A stretch of DNA of 64,000 nucleotides from Phialophora verrucosa (Eukaryota; Ascomycota; Eurotiomycetes; Chaetothyriales; Herpotrichiellaceae). The translations under genes and the position numbers were made by a program. Below, piece after piece: positions 45,003 to 57,817 of the stretch. The first letter of the stretch is position 1. Each line of letters begins with the position of its first letter. The DNA is taken from contig MSED01000003.1 of the NCBI GenBank assembly GCA_002099365.1, positions 620,001 to 684,000 on the forward strand, written 5' to 3'. The notes beneath the pieces are model-generated. The model saw only the letters and a list, made by a program, of their open reading frames with translations. It searched no databases and was not told where the DNA came from.

Positions 45003-46496
45003 TTGTGTCTCAAACATCATATGTCATATACTCCGTAGAATACCTTGCATCACAATGTCCGTAGAGCAGGACGTACTCGTACGTATGTTGGCTGGTGTGC
45101 GCAAGGGCTATCCTGACAACCACACCCACAGAGAATGAACCTTGTGTACGTACATAATCGCCTGCATGCTCTGACCACTCAGCCGGCTGAATCAACCACT
45201 CACCTACCACGCTTCCATTGCTTTGGCTTGTTCCCCTTGCTTGTGGAGTTGCTCTCCTAACCACATGGCATTATGATGGCATCTCATAGCACGCACCGAG
45301 CACGTCATGTCAAGCCATGTCACAGTCTGGACTTGCAGGCACGCAAGGACGCAGGGAGGCATGCACCCGCCCCTCTCATCGCGGAACGCCCGCATCGCAA
45401 CGCAACGCAAGCGCTCTACTCGTACAAGTACCGAGTACTCCTACGTAACTCAACTGGACGTCCGCAAACTCGAACCTTGGAACCTTCCAACCTTCCGGAA
45501 CCTCCAAGCATATGACAGGTTGAGCTGAGAACCGAGGCGTTGAATGGAAGATGTGGGGAACAAAAAGACACGCGCGCGCTCTCGTCTCCATGCGAAAGTT
45601 CCATCCCCTACCTCGCACGTACTTGTACGCGACGTCGACAGAACGAGATGCAGTTGGTCGGCAGACTGGCTGGAGGCAATACGCTGGGCTGCGCTGGACT
45701 GGACTGGGGCACGGAGAAACTTTCGTGTTGGCGCGCGTCTCCCTCTACCTAACCTACGAGTACGAGTAGTACTCCGCACCGGACCACATCATGACATGTG
45801 TGTTTTCTTACTCGTAATTCATTCCCGCGTCTGGGGAGGGGAGCGTCGCGGTGCGCCGGCCGTGCCTGCATTAAACCCGCGTTAGCCCAGCGTCAAGGTG
45901 GGTGGACTACCCACACACAGAGAACGAGTAGGAGAACGGGAGTGGTAGGATAGATAGCACGATAGGTACCTCGTATGCGAGGTTAGGCTCACTGGCAAAC
46001 GCGTACGAGTAGACGAACCTTACCCTACCCGCACCCGCGCACCGCCCGTTCACGAGTAAAACTCATCTCATCCTCATCCCCAGAAACAGTGCCGTGTCCG
46101 AGGGACCTGACGGCTGTTCATCCCCCTGCCTTAGCTCCGTTTCAACAGCCAGGACCCCTGTTTCGCCTTTACCTTTTACCTTTTTTTTTTGGACCCGTGT
46201 CGCTTTCCTTTGCCTTTGGCCCTCGCGTCTTTCACCACAGAGGCAAACAATGCATTGTACTCGTACACACGGCACAAGTCCACAGCACACGCAGCACACT
46301 TCATCCGGCCGAATGTCAACGAGTGACGCGCTGGCTACTGGACCGGGTAAATCATATCCATGGACCTCATCGCCTGGGAATTGGGAATGGTGCTTGACGT
46401 TGACGTGCTCGAATCCCCAATTTCCCTGGTTCCCAGGTTCGATCCCATCGTCTGATCCGACGTCATGTCCGTCGTTTGTGTGCAAATTGAAGCGAT

Positions 46497-46513
46497 GCGA
46501 GGCGAGGCGAGGC
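46497..46513. repeat. (GCGAG)n pentanucleotide repeat
   Basis: Just over three tandem units of GCGAG. Confidence 0.65.
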
Positions 46514-46665
46514 GGTTGTGACGGACATGCCATGTCCATGTCCATGCCGCCACGCCCGTCGCGCGCCGCCATGCAAACTCTTGACTTTTTTCTATTGTGT
46601 TTTATGTTTTATGTTTATGTTTTTGTGATCTGTGATTTGTGATTTTCCGGACTGTGGGAGACAGA

Positions 46666-46668
<3 letters not shown>

Positions 46669-46696
<28 letters not shown>
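46669..46696. repeat. (TG)14 dinucleotide microsatellite
   Basis: Uninterrupted run of 14 TG units; a likely length-variable locus. Confidence 0.9.
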
Positions 46697-46698
<2 letters not shown>

Positions 46699-46991
46699 CT
46701 TTACACATCCTCTACTCGTACTGCGGAGACCTCCTTACCGCCACCACCGTGTTACTGTAACTCCGTAACTGACTACGTAGAACCTATCAACCGTGCTGTT
46801 CGCGGGTGTACCAAGTCTGCCTCCTCATCATGTACTGCTACCGTGTACTGCGGGCTTCGTACATATGCATCCGTATCAAGCTTATCCGGCAAGGTATCGA
46901 CTTATCGATAATGCTAACGCACTATATCCTACAGTAGCTCGAGCAGGGGGAACCTTAATAGGGAAGCAAAACCATTTTTGGAGGCTTGGGT

Positions 46992-47020
46992 CTGAGCCTG
47001 AGCCTGAGCCTGAGCCTGAG
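46992..47020. repeat. (GCCTGA)n hexanucleotide repeat
   Basis: Nearly five tandem copies of GAGCCT/GCCTGA in an intergenic position. Confidence 0.85.
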
Positions 47021-47114
47021 TTCGCCTACGAGTCCCTCGTACCTCGAGCTTTTGGCCGCCATGTGTCTTTGGTAGGCTTCTGAGCCATGTGGTCGACGAT
47101 GCAGTTGAACTTCC

Positions 47115-47128
47115 TTTTTTTTTTTTTT
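47115..47128. repeat. Poly-T tract
   Basis: Fourteen consecutive T bases. Confidence 0.85.
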
Positions 47129-47917
47129 ATAGAACTGGCCTGAAGCAAAGCTCGCGAGGTTGCTACACCTGGCCCTTTTTTGGGCCAACGTTGGTGAAAT
47201 TACAGAGCCTCATCAAGCAAAGAAATGATGAGAAATGGCCAAGTTGATCCAACCAAGGTTGCGATGATTGTAATAGTACAAAGGTACATTTGGATACGGT
47301 ACAGGAGCTTGCAATGCTGTGATGCGTAGTAGTACTGGCTGCTGATACACTTTCCTCCCTCCCCACAGTCTCGTCTGGTGACTTTGCTTGCGCCCTGTTG
47401 TCTTCATCTTGCCGCAAATGTCGAAAAAGAAAAACCCGAAGGTTGATCAAATGAAAGCAAGAAGTAATAGAAAGGTTGATAGAGAAAGAAAAGAAGAAAA
47501 AAGTTCGTGGTCGGGCTTGACCAGGACGTCCGTCCCCTGCTTCTCTCCCCGTCTTGCAACAACTGGAGACTCCGTCACAAATACAATCCCTTGTGCCCTC
47601 CTCGGCCCACCCCCCGTTTGCCCAACCCATCGAGAAAGGCCATAGAATACAGTTCAATTTGGTCTTGAAGAAGGTCGAAGAGTTAAAAGGTTCTAAGCAC
47701 TTTTCTTTTTCCCGTAGGCATACACATTCTTGAGCTCCTGCGCGCTGCTTCCCGTCTTGTTTGACTCCGGACCTGCCATTTGTGCAGTGGCGAGGGAATC
47801 CCTGAGAAGTAGTCTTCGGTTTGGTCTTCAATCACATCATAAGAATCATTTCGGTCGTGGTTGCTTGCGTTTGTTGTATTTTCGAGTTTTCATGATGCAT
47901 GAGGTCAAATCTCGTAT

Positions 47918-49722
47918 TTACAGGGATTCGTCTCGCTTTCGCTTCTTCAAGGCACGCTTGCTCTCTCCCGACGACGAGCCCTCGGAGCCGCTGCTGCTCG
48001 AGGAGGTGGCCATGGCAGCTCGCTGGGCGGCCTCGTAGAGAGCGTGGCCCATTTCCTCGTCATACGGCTGATGAGGCTGGAGCTCGCCGTTCTCGAGGAC
48101 GCCCATGACGATGGCACCGCTGCCATGGGTGCGGGCATGCTGGGCGAGGTTGTCGGATCGGGAAAACTTCTTGCCACACTCGTTGCATTCGAAAGGCTTG
48201 TCCTGGGTGTGAAGAGAGCGGTAGTGACGCTTGAGGTGTTCTTGACGACGGAAGCGACGAGAGCACAGAGTGCAGACGAAGGTCTTGCTGGGGTCCTCGG
48301 TCAACGACTGCTTGCGACCACGACGGTTGGTAGGGGCTTGTGACGGAGTGGCGCCGTCGGCCTCGGCAGGAGTTTCAGCATCCTCGCCATTGTTTGTCTG
48401 GTCTTGAGGAGTCGCGTCGGACGTGCTCTGGCCATCGGCGTGGCTGTGAATGTGGGCGTCCGAGTGGGTGAAGCTCGAGAACTCCAAGTCACTGTCGGCG
48501 GAGCTGTGGCGCTTGTTCATTTTGCGTTGCGTCTTCTTCTTCGGCGCACAGCAGGAACCCGAATCCGAAAAGGACGAGGCGGGAGGTGAAGGCAGGCCCG
48601 CTGGAGCGGCGTGGTCTTCCTCGTCGAAACTGCCAAAGCTGTGGACGCTGAGGAAGTCCTCCTCTTCACCAGCCGTCAACTTCACCCTCTTGTCTCCGTT
48701 GTACGCAATCTCCGGATGGGTGAAGTCGACAAAGCTGAATTCGTCCTCCGAGTCGAGTTCGGTGCAGAATGACGAGTCAAACGAAGGGTTCTCGACGAGA
48801 GTGAAGGGGTCGGCGGTCTCATGCTCTGGCGTGATGGGGAAGGTTGGGTGGCCGAGAGCGAATTTGTGCTCGTCGTCTTCAGCGGACAAGGTTGGCAAAG
48901 GAGGGAAGCTCTGGGCGGGAACGGTAAGGACAGGCTCAAATGAGGTGGAAGTGAGGTCTCGAAGATTGACGAATTCGGCCACGGGATAGGCCGACGGCGA
49001 GACGACAGACTGGGGTGAAGCAGGCGTGAGGGAAGGTGACGGGCAGCTGCTTGAAGTGACGGTCGCGGTGGCGGAGTGGAACGAGTCGGTGCAGTTGCTG
49101 GGAAGGAGCGCCTTGGCATCGCCGGGATGCGGGAAAATGTGCACCTCTGTTTCCACACGGCCGTTAATTTCTCTCCTCGTTTCAACTCCAAAACCGGATG
49201 CTACTTACGTCCGTTTTCCGCCCACTCGTCCAAAAAGGCAAGAGGCTGCATCTCTTCCTTGCCGGTGTCCATGGGCAAGTTGAAGTATCCCGCGCTGTGC
49301 ACGGGCGTCTGGTTCACGCTGCTGGCCGGCGGGCTGCTGGCGGTACTCGGGCACGCCGAGAGACAGGGTGTTGGTGGTGACGAGTGCCTGCTCTCGAGAA
49401 AGTGCCCATGCTCCCGCTGCCCATTGTTGTCCAGGATGATCTTGGGCATTGCCAGGGTCAACGGTGGCGAAGCCCTCGGGGTCATCACCTGTTGGGGCAT
49501 GTAGTGTGCGTGAGGATGGCCCCGGGCATAGTGAGCGGGCGCCTGCTGCCAGTATTGGTGAACCATATACGGGTGCTGCTGAGGAGGATACCCGGCCATG
49601 GGGCTGTACACAGGTTGCTCCGTCGGCATCGGCGTGAACACGGCGTTATGCCGTGCGTCCGAGTCTGGTCGATATTGGTAGAACTGAATCTGTTGGGTTG
49701 CCATTGGGTATGGGCCTTCCAT
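47918..49722 (-). CDS. Msn2/4-type C2H2 zinc-finger stress transcription factor (MsnA/Seb1-like), two exons
   Basis: Exons, in coding order, are 49722-49209 and 49146-47918 (intron of 62 bases, GTAAGT/CAG), giving 580 residues. Two adjacent C2H2 fingers lie at about 463-512 (FVCTLCSRRFRRQEHLKRHY and FECNECGKKFSRSDNLAQHA), with the linker HTQDKP. This finger pair is that of yeast Msn2/Msn4 and of filamentous-fungal MsnA/Seb1, which bind the stress-response element (AGGGG). The N-terminal ~170 residues are rich in Y, Q, P and H and likely activate transcription. The middle holds acidic, hydrophobic patches (DEFSFVDF) and serine-rich potential phosphorylation sites. The C terminus is a serine run ending in a basic KKRKR cluster, a probable nuclear-localisation signal. 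The first ATG is used. Very long gene-poor flanks lie on both sides. Confidence 0.92.
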
Positions 49723-52700
49723 TGCAATGGTCTTGGGTGGTGAAATGCTCTCAGTGCTCTGTCGTTCCTCGGCTTGCTGTCACTCGCAGAAGCCTCGAAG
49801 CAAACTTTCACCGTGAGCTGGCTGGTTGTAGTACAGGTTGGTACAAAGAAAATGGGTTTGTCCAATGAATGGCTATGTCGTCGTCTCAGACGTCTCTTCT
49901 CGTTCGGGTCACTAGCTCAGCTATACATATACAATGCAGGTTATGCTGGTAACCGTTGGAAGAGGATGGTCGGGTTGGTGGATGTCGGCAAGTAAGGATT
50001 ATGGTATGGTACAATGTTGGCACAGGCTGGTAAGGAAGGACTGGATATTGTTCAAACAGGTACAGGGAGTGTTGTACAGATGATTGAACAAAGATCCGGA
50101 AAGGCCTGGTCAAGGACAGATATAACGAAGGAAAAGAAAGTGTAGATCGCGGGGGACAATGAACGACGGCCTCGATATGAGGAAACGAAGAGGAGGATAT
50201 GGGTAGAACGAGCCATAAAGAGCGATCGCTGGGTCTGAGGCCGGCGTCGACCAGTGCCTTGGGCCTGCAGCTCGATGGGGTATGGTCCAGGTTGCAGGAA
50301 CGGGCGCTGCATTCGGGACCGTCGTGTCGACCCATGCAAGTGACATGGTGGATGGTGGAGCTGAGTGGTCTCACCACCCCCGGTCCGTCTCAAGCACTAT
50401 CACCCACTAAATTGGCCCACCCTGCCAGCCGCACCCTTAGAGCAGCAACCTGGTTCCTGGGTTTTCGCCTGCGCTCTGCGAGAAGGGCCGCCGGCATCCT
50501 GGCACTCTCTCCGGGCTGTGCTGGGTGACGCTGTGAAGGCTATCACGCAGCGTCCGTCTGCATGGGAAATTGCACCGCTGCTGAGCCATCATCCGACCTC
50601 GATGTCTCGGGGTGCAGATGACGCATCGTGGCCCTCTCGGAGGCCATATTTATCGCTCTCTAACTGGGTGAACCATGTTCGACAGCGGCTCTGATATTGA
50701 GCCAGAAGCAGTCCTATGAATATAGAGAAATGACCCGAATGACGACTTTGACCCCGCGATTGGCGGAATAGAAATGCGGTATCACAGAAGAGCGCTTGAC
50801 ATGGTGTCGTCAAGTGGTCGATGCGCATACGACGATAGTACCGAGTATCTTGGCTGACTCTCTGGACTTCGGTCCGTGGTGTTTCTTTGGTTGACCAGCC
50901 CCCGGCGCAGGAAAAGGCATAACTCGACACAAATCCTCCTGGGGGAAATCGAGTGGAAAGACGGCTTCAGTGAGATCATTCGCTTGCGACATGTATCTTG
51001 AAGCTGGTCTAGACGAGTCGTAGAGGGTCAACGACGTTCCTCGATAGGTTCTGTTGTTCACAGAATGCAGCACTACGCTCGAATCAACGCCGTGTCTTTC
51101 ATTCTGACGGGTGGTGTGCCTACAGAGCCCTGTGATGCTCCGGGCCCGGCGCGGGCAATGACTGGGCGACTCGCTGGGATGCGAACGCCAATCAGGGACG
51201 TGACGTGCGGGCGGATTTGGTGATAAGCTGCCTCCCAGCCGGCAGAGCGAATCGCTGTCTGACCTATTCTTGGAGGCTGCTACAAAGCCTTCTTTCCCAT
51301 ATCACCTCATGGAGATCCTCCAGCTCAGTCAGCTTGGATAACTATTGCCTGGAATTGCCCATGGGCGATTCTCGTAAACGCTGGCCCGCAGCATTGGTGC
51401 ACGATCTTTGGCTGTGCACAGGCTGGACGGCCACAGAATCTCCCAGGTGGCCATGATTGGGTGCTGGAAATTCGGAGCTCATCGTTCAGAGCAGAGCTGA
51501 CAGTGACAGCATCACCCCCGACTGCAGTCTCTTCGGCGCTCACACCGTGACTGGACTGGGGAATCGTAGTCGGCAGTGGTGGCGAGTTTTCAGTTTCGAG
51601 CAACATGGCAGGCGACTGAGAAGGTTCTAAGGTCGTGCAGAAAGGCTTGCATGTCTCAGAGTCTACGCATGCCACTACTGTTTCTCCGTATGCAGGTACA
51701 ACCCCCGCTATGGCAGAAGCGACTACGCGTACCGTGGTAGAGTGGCAAGTCTCGTTGGGAGACGCCCTGAGTTGTGAAGTGCCAACACTCGTGGTGTGCG
51801 TGTATGCACTGTTAGGTCGAAGTGTCGCAAATTGTTTGCGAATCAAAAGATGCCTGTCATTACGTTTGCTTGTTGCGAAACAGCAAGGGCTTGCTATTCC
51901 GATGGCCACCAACGACTGAATTCACATGCAAGCTGCATACTCTGAAGTTTCAGACAGTCAAGCCATCGATGGGTATTCGCTACCAGTCATCTGTCCGAGT
52001 TAGCATCCACGAACGATGTTGCATAAGACCCAACTTTCTCGCCTCCGGGTGGGAAGAACTTGCTTTTCCCCGCCTCGCGCTGCATGCGTAGAATTTGACA
52101 GCGTGTTTCATCTTCTTCCAACAAAATCGGCAGGCAGAAGAAGCGAGCTCTTGTAGGCTCGGTCGCATCACCCACCTGCTCATGTCGAGTTAAGCACATT
52201 GCCAATCCCCAGTGGCGTCTCCGTGGTTGGGCTGTGAGCAGTAGTTTCCAAGCAGTACGAGTAGTCGTAGGCGTCCGTCTTGTTGCACCGAGTCATCCCT
52301 GGTCCACAGGCTGTCTACTAGTTAGTGGGCCTACGTATATTCCATCGCGGCCCTTGTGTGGTGGGGTGTCTCAAGCACAGCTCCCACTGAGGTCGAGAGG
52401 TGAGCTTTTCAGCGGACACGTATCGATAGCTGTCCGTGAAGTCTGGCTTACGCAGAGACTTTGAGCAAAGGCGCTCGGAAAAGATGATGCTATCCTTACC
52501 CACGCATTATCAGAGCTGTTGGGAGTGCTCGTATCTTACGTAGTACCTGGTTCCACAAATCATCATGAAGTGTACTCGCAGGGTCTGTGAATGCTCCATG
52601 AGAGCCTATTGCCTCCATTGTTGCATCATCCTTAGCGAACTTGGTGCCGACTTCAACTACCATCGCATCGATCGACGCCTCTTCCGAGTGATGCCTTCCT

Positions 52701-55700
52701 AATTTGATGCGGTGGCCGAGAAGGCAGGTGATATTCGCAGAGATGTGGATTGAAAAAGCGGCACTGTGTCCTTCCTCCACACGGCCTGTGGTGTGAGCAA
52801 AGGGTCTCGACATCGGGCCAATGGGCAGGCAGCTCAATTCGACTCATTCCCAGGCCTCTTGCCCACCAAGAGCCTAGAGCAGATCCCAAGGATGGCTTCT
52901 GGCAGGAACCATCACCTTTCCTCAGGTACCCGAGCCCTTCCCGCCCTAGAGCCCAAGGGTCTTGAGGGCTTTTCTCACATCCGCGACCCGGACAAATCCA
53001 CTGTGGAATGATTAGCCCAGCCCTCCCCCCTGCTTGGTGCCGACGGCCCCAGGCACAAACCTGCAGGCGCTGTCCTTCGCGCGCGGCCCTTCATTGTTAG
53101 CCCCGTTGCTGTGCCCTGGACTTATACTGAATGGGAGTAGGCACCTTCGAGAAGGCCGTCGCTGATTCGATTCCACTGATGCCCATTGCCCTGGGCCAGA
53201 AGAGCGTGGCAAGGAAACGCCTATCTCTGCCCACCTCAGTCACATCAGCCCGCGAATGCCGCCAGAAGCACCGCGAGACCCGCCGAGCTATACCCTAACG
53301 CAGGAACGCCTTGGACGTATGCACGATGTCCTCAACTCGTCGATCCTGCCCAATAAAACTGCAGACTTTGATGCAGGTACGAAGGTTGTCTCTGTTCCTT
53401 CGCCCATCAGCATCAGATCTTTTCTCTTTCCCTCACGCGGGAGCTGCAACCCGCGTTTCAGATTCGAGGCGATACGGAAAGCCATGTGCCTGTCACAATC
53501 GTGCTGTCATGAGTCGAGTCTCCTAAGATTTCCTTCATGTTGCAACCCTAACGACTCCCTCACCCGTGTGTTTCATGCTTCTCATGGCGAGCTCGAACGC
53601 TAGGGCTGCCACGTTCTCGTCGGGCCCAAACTCGATTCGCTACCTAGATGCTAATGCTGGTGGCTTGAATAATCCTCCAAATTTGGGTGTTGAGAGAACT
53701 CTGAATCCAGCGGTTTGTACGGGACAACCTAACCCGCTGGACGGCGGACCTTTCGCATTGTGTAGCAGGGGTGTTCTGATGGCATGCCATTTCGCTTTCG
53801 ACTGTGGGTGGCGGACGCCTCAAAAACTTTGTGCGGAGGGAAGACGTAGTGCTTCCGGGGAAATTGCAATCCACTTCGCTATCTGCTTATCGTCGACGGC
53901 GTCGGGCGGAAGAGCGTTGACTAGGGCAGGTTAGTCTCGTTTAGCTTTTATCAGTTTTGCTATTCCATCCCGGGCAGTCTCTTTCGCGTTCCTTCAAGAC
54001 CTCGGGCGTTGACTTTTCGGTGGCTGCCGTTGAATTGACTGTTGTCGGCATAGCCTGCAGCTCGAGAAATCTGGCTGAAGTAAAATTTCGCCTCTTCGAC
54101 GAATGCAGCCATATCTGCCCAGAGACGGCCCAAAACTTTTTGGCGTCTCGTGCTGTTGCTTTGCAAGTCGGCCTTCATCTGCGACGCTAAAACCCAAGTG
54201 CTTCGGGGCTTTGAAGTCTTCCAAAGTATTCCACAGCCCGCTGGGTCCAGTCTGCTCGAGACGAGGGTGGTGCCAAAGCCGTCCGACCCTCACAAAATGC
54301 GCTACCCAAGACTCGCCTCGAGCTAGAGCATCGTTCAGGTCCCCTCGAGCTCGAGACCCAAGGAAGTCACCCTGTCCTACTCGTACAGGTTAATCGCCTA
54401 ATGGACAGGCGTGCACTACGAGTACAGTACTCGTCCTCGGTACATGTGCACAGGTCCGGGTCAAATGGGCACTTTCCGCCCACCTTGATTTGGTGTGATC
54501 TGGGACTTCATCATTTGTACTTGTACCATAGTACGGGATACTCCGTTCAACCCAAGAGGCCGATCCGAAAACGCCACCGTTATGCCAAATCCGAAAAGGC
54601 AATGGGCCATTATTGCGAGACTCACCAGCCTTTGACACGAAAGTTCAGGAAGATTCGGAAGACCTCTTCACTACCCTTGACCATGTTAATGCCGGGTCAG
54701 TGATCTGTCACAGTCCCCGACCGGCCATGATAATGAAAATACAAAATGTGTCCCAGACTTCTTTGGAAAGAGAATCCAACCGAGCAAGAATTTGCACCAT
54801 GCAGAAGGTGTACGAGTAGGAATGCAATCAACCAAAGGAGACATTTCGCAGAGCCCTACACCGGTAAGGCATCGCTCTTGAGTTGGGCAGCAATCCTAGT
54901 AGTAAGTGGTAATTCGCAAGGTTTAGAGCTATCGATTACCTTCCCACACAATAGTGGCAATCGTCACCGATTTGCGCTCAATTGTCCAAAGCGCTCGCAC
55001 AGCTGATGATTCCGCAAGCCGATGACATCGCATGACTAGATAATGGCTCGTCAGGATCGATAACATTTGCTGGAGAGGGGCTTGTTCGGTGTTTGCCTCG
55101 TTACCTGCCGCGCCTGCGTCACTACTCGTACGATACTTTTCCAAAGCCTCGGGTCATACACAGCCTCGGGAGACTGCGACCGGCAGTCAGTACTCGTACT
55201 CATCAGTGCCCAGAGCGACGCTCTGGCCTGAGTTAGAGCGTGTTTCATCTGTGGCCGTGTTGCAGATGTCGCCTCCGGAGCGATGCTCGCAACGCGTCGA
55301 CCAGAGATTGACGTTGGCCCAACCGAACCGCTGCATGATCCTCTAAATGATCTGTACCCACGGATTGAGTCCCCAACTCTCCTCCATAACGAAAAAGTGC
55401 TCACTGCTCTCTGTTGACCTTTATCCAACAACCGGCTAGCGAGCTCCCCAAGCTGACTGGAACGCCTCTGTGATCCGAGCTTCTCCACAACGAAACTTCA
55501 AGTCAATATCACAAGGGGAAATGACAGTCGACCCGAGGAGTGCAGATGAAAACGTTACGCCAGATTTTAATCTCCAGTGGTTCCGACGAATATAGGAAGC
55601 CAAGTCCAAGCCAACTAGGGCACTCGCTGTTGCCGTTGCTGGATCAAAGCTTTCCGAAAGAACGGAAGAAAAGTATTTGACTGAAGCCCTGGCGAAACAT

Positions 55701-56803
55701 TCATCGGCGTTGAGTCAAATGGTGTACGCTGTTGGCGGAGGGTCTTCCGCCCAGGCTCCCTGTTTTCGCCTGCGGTGTCACATTCGGGTGCTTGACCCAT
55801 TCAGAGGGCACATCCGCTTTGATCACGGTGCAGTCCGTTGTCGACCATCTCAGGGCAAGCCGGGTGAGCTTGGTATCGAAGCCAGTTCGAGGTGTCCGGC
55901 GGTGACAGAAGTACAATTTGAGAAACGTCGTATGTTCACAACTGAGGTGATGGCATGTCATTTTCGGCTTCAGACTTTCAATATTGAGATCATGCTTGGA
56001 CTTTATGTCAAGCAATCAGTCTCTTCCTATCAATTATATTGTGTTATAGTTCATCATGAGCCATGACATGATCAAATAAAACTCAGAGCAAAGTGAGTGT
56101 TTTGACAAAACGGTTTGGAATAAGCCAAGCCAAGCTTGGACTATTCCAATAAGGGCTAGCTCAATGTGTGATGTTTATCAAGCTATCAAAATTTCCATCT
56201 TCCTCCGACTTTTCTTTTCCTTTCCTCGTGCGGCGCTGCCACTTTGAAATACCCCTGTGTTGCTTGGCCGATCCTTTTACACCATGACGAGTTCCAAGTG
56301 TCAGTGGCAGCACAGAGCAATTAATTGCAAGCCGATCTCCTCGACGAGTTTGATAAAGCTGCTCCGGCGGTTGATGAGTTGTGGCTCGTTGAGTGCTCCT
56401 GCGCTAGTTTATTGCGTGGGGTCGGACAGATCTTTCCTATGGACACCATTGTCAGTGAGGCCTGCAGTGACTGGTGCTCAGCGTCCAAATCGTGACATCC
56501 TTCGGGCTTTGCGAGTGGCCAAGAGGTTCAAAGCGATGCATGACAAGGCAAGGAAGTCAAGCTGGGGAATGGATTGCCTGCTTCCCTCGCATGGCGGAAG
56601 AAGGTTGAGGTGAGCTTGCAGAGGAGGGAAGAGTTGCCCTACGAATGAGTTTCTTCAGTCTCATTAGTAGATATAGCGTCGACGCTGAATCTATGGACTT
56701 TTGTCTTCCGCCACTCTTGTCCCACGCTCTATGGTTACGTGTCGTTCCAGTGTGATGCAATCATCTCCCATGTCTAGCCCTCAAGCGCCGTCGGTTTTGT
56801 GGC
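49723..56803. other. Gene-poor block upstream of the zinc-finger gene (7.1 kb)
   Basis: No gene can be supported. The first ~700 bases are probably promoter and 5' leader of the zinc-finger gene. Open frames up to 195 codons occur on both strands without ATG/Kozak support, plausible introns or family resemblance. Six or more TACTCGTA/TACGAGTA copies lie between 52.2 and 55.2 kb. A short ATG-initiated segment at 53257 (MPPEAPRDPPSYTLTQERLG) looks protein-like for about 45 codons but does not continue. Confidence 0.45.
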
Positions 56804-57817
56804 CTAGTCGTCAGATGCAATCTTTTCGATCTTCCCGTCTCTCTTCTCTCCCGTCTCTCCAATGACCCTGATGCGGTCAATTCTGACTTTCTCGTTCTCG
56901 CCTTCACTCTCAACCACGAACAGAACGATGCTGGACACATTTTGAAATTTGACTATGCGTAATTCGATCTTCGCAGTACCCGTCTTGGGATCCCAGTCCT
57001 TGTCAGACAAAGTGATCTCCTGCGCGGCCTGTGTATCATCGGCTTCGTCGAACCCAAGGATGCGAGGTCGGTTTGTGTAGATCTTGACCAGCTTTGGTCG
57101 GCTTGGCTGTTCCTCGTCGTCTGTGTCTGAGGGCAGAGAAGTCAGATGCAGGGAGTGGATCTTGAGAGTAGACTGGAAGGGTAGGTAGAGCATGAGCTGT
57201 TCGTCCGTGTCGCTTTCGACCCAATCTGACTTTGCTTCCGCTTGACCTTTGAATCACAGGCATTAGCATGTCCCAACGCACCTTGTTGTCTTCGGATGTT
57301 TACCTTTTGGCTTGTCGCTGCTGATTAACCTCCTCGCATTTCCATGATCCGAATCCCAGTTCAACAGTTCTAAGCCCAAGACATCAACTTGCGATGTGAC
57401 GTCGATGTAGCCTCTAGGTAGTTCTGCACCCAACCACGTGCCTCCGTTTGAGCTCCCAACAACCTCGCCTGTGTCCATTTTGTTGACCTCATTGGCCAGA
57501 TCTTTCACCACGTTCGAAAGTCTCCTCGGGTCTGCGCCTTCGATGAACTCTACGCGGCGCGCATTCCTAAATACCATGAATGTAGGCATAGCCCTGACGC
57601 CATAGGACCTTGAAAGGTCTTGCTGCTTATCTGTATCGATCTTCGCGAAGGTAATCTTGTTAGGACGAGATAGCTGAGCCGAGAGCTGTTCGAAGATGGG
57701 GGCGATTTGCTTGCATGGCCCGCACCAGTCCGCGTAGAAGTCGGCGACAACTATGGTCGAAGAGGATAGCAGAACCGAGAACTGGTCGGTGGACTCGATG
57801 TGGACTGTCTTGGACAT
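56804..57817 (-). CDS. Thioredoxin-like protein with C-terminal PITH domain (TXNL1-like), two exons
   Basis: Exons, in coding order, are 57817-57304 and 57246-56804 (intron of 57 bases, GTAAAC/AAG), giving 318 residues. The N-terminal thioredoxin fold has the active site WCGPC at 31-35 and the cis-proline segment MPTFMVF. The C-terminal PITH domain (about 125-300) binds the 26S proteasome lid in the mammalian and fission yeast orthologues (TXNL1/Txl1). The protein is therefore predicted to be a proteasome-associated cytosolic and nuclear disulfide reductase. The arrangement and length match the family. The C terminus is KIEKIASDD. The start ATG (CAT at 57815-57817) begins directly with the thioredoxin fold. 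Confidence 0.94.

Larger units (their letters stand above)
43680..47917. other. Gene-poor block with many simple repeats (4.2 kb)
   Basis: No supported gene. The stretch contains the pentamer run at 44968-45002, GCGAG units at 46497-46513, a (TG)14 tract at 46669-46696, GCCTGA hexamers at 46992-47020, a T14 tract at 47115-47128, and seven or more copies of TACTCGTA/TACGAGTA between 45.0 and 46.8 kb. Open frames here are made by repeats or are short. The last few hundred bases are the 3' UTR of the zinc-finger gene. Confidence 0.5.

Noticed and set aside
46063..46572. Minus-strand ATG frame of 169 codons
   Set aside because: The sequence is driven by simple repeats (GGDMDMDM-like, repeated V/C patches), with no family resemblance, and lies in a microsatellite-rich block.
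51325..51912. 195-codon minus-strand frame
   Set aside because: Threonine/serine-rich without a recognisable domain, signal peptide or neighbouring exon; probably chance in a gene-poor block.
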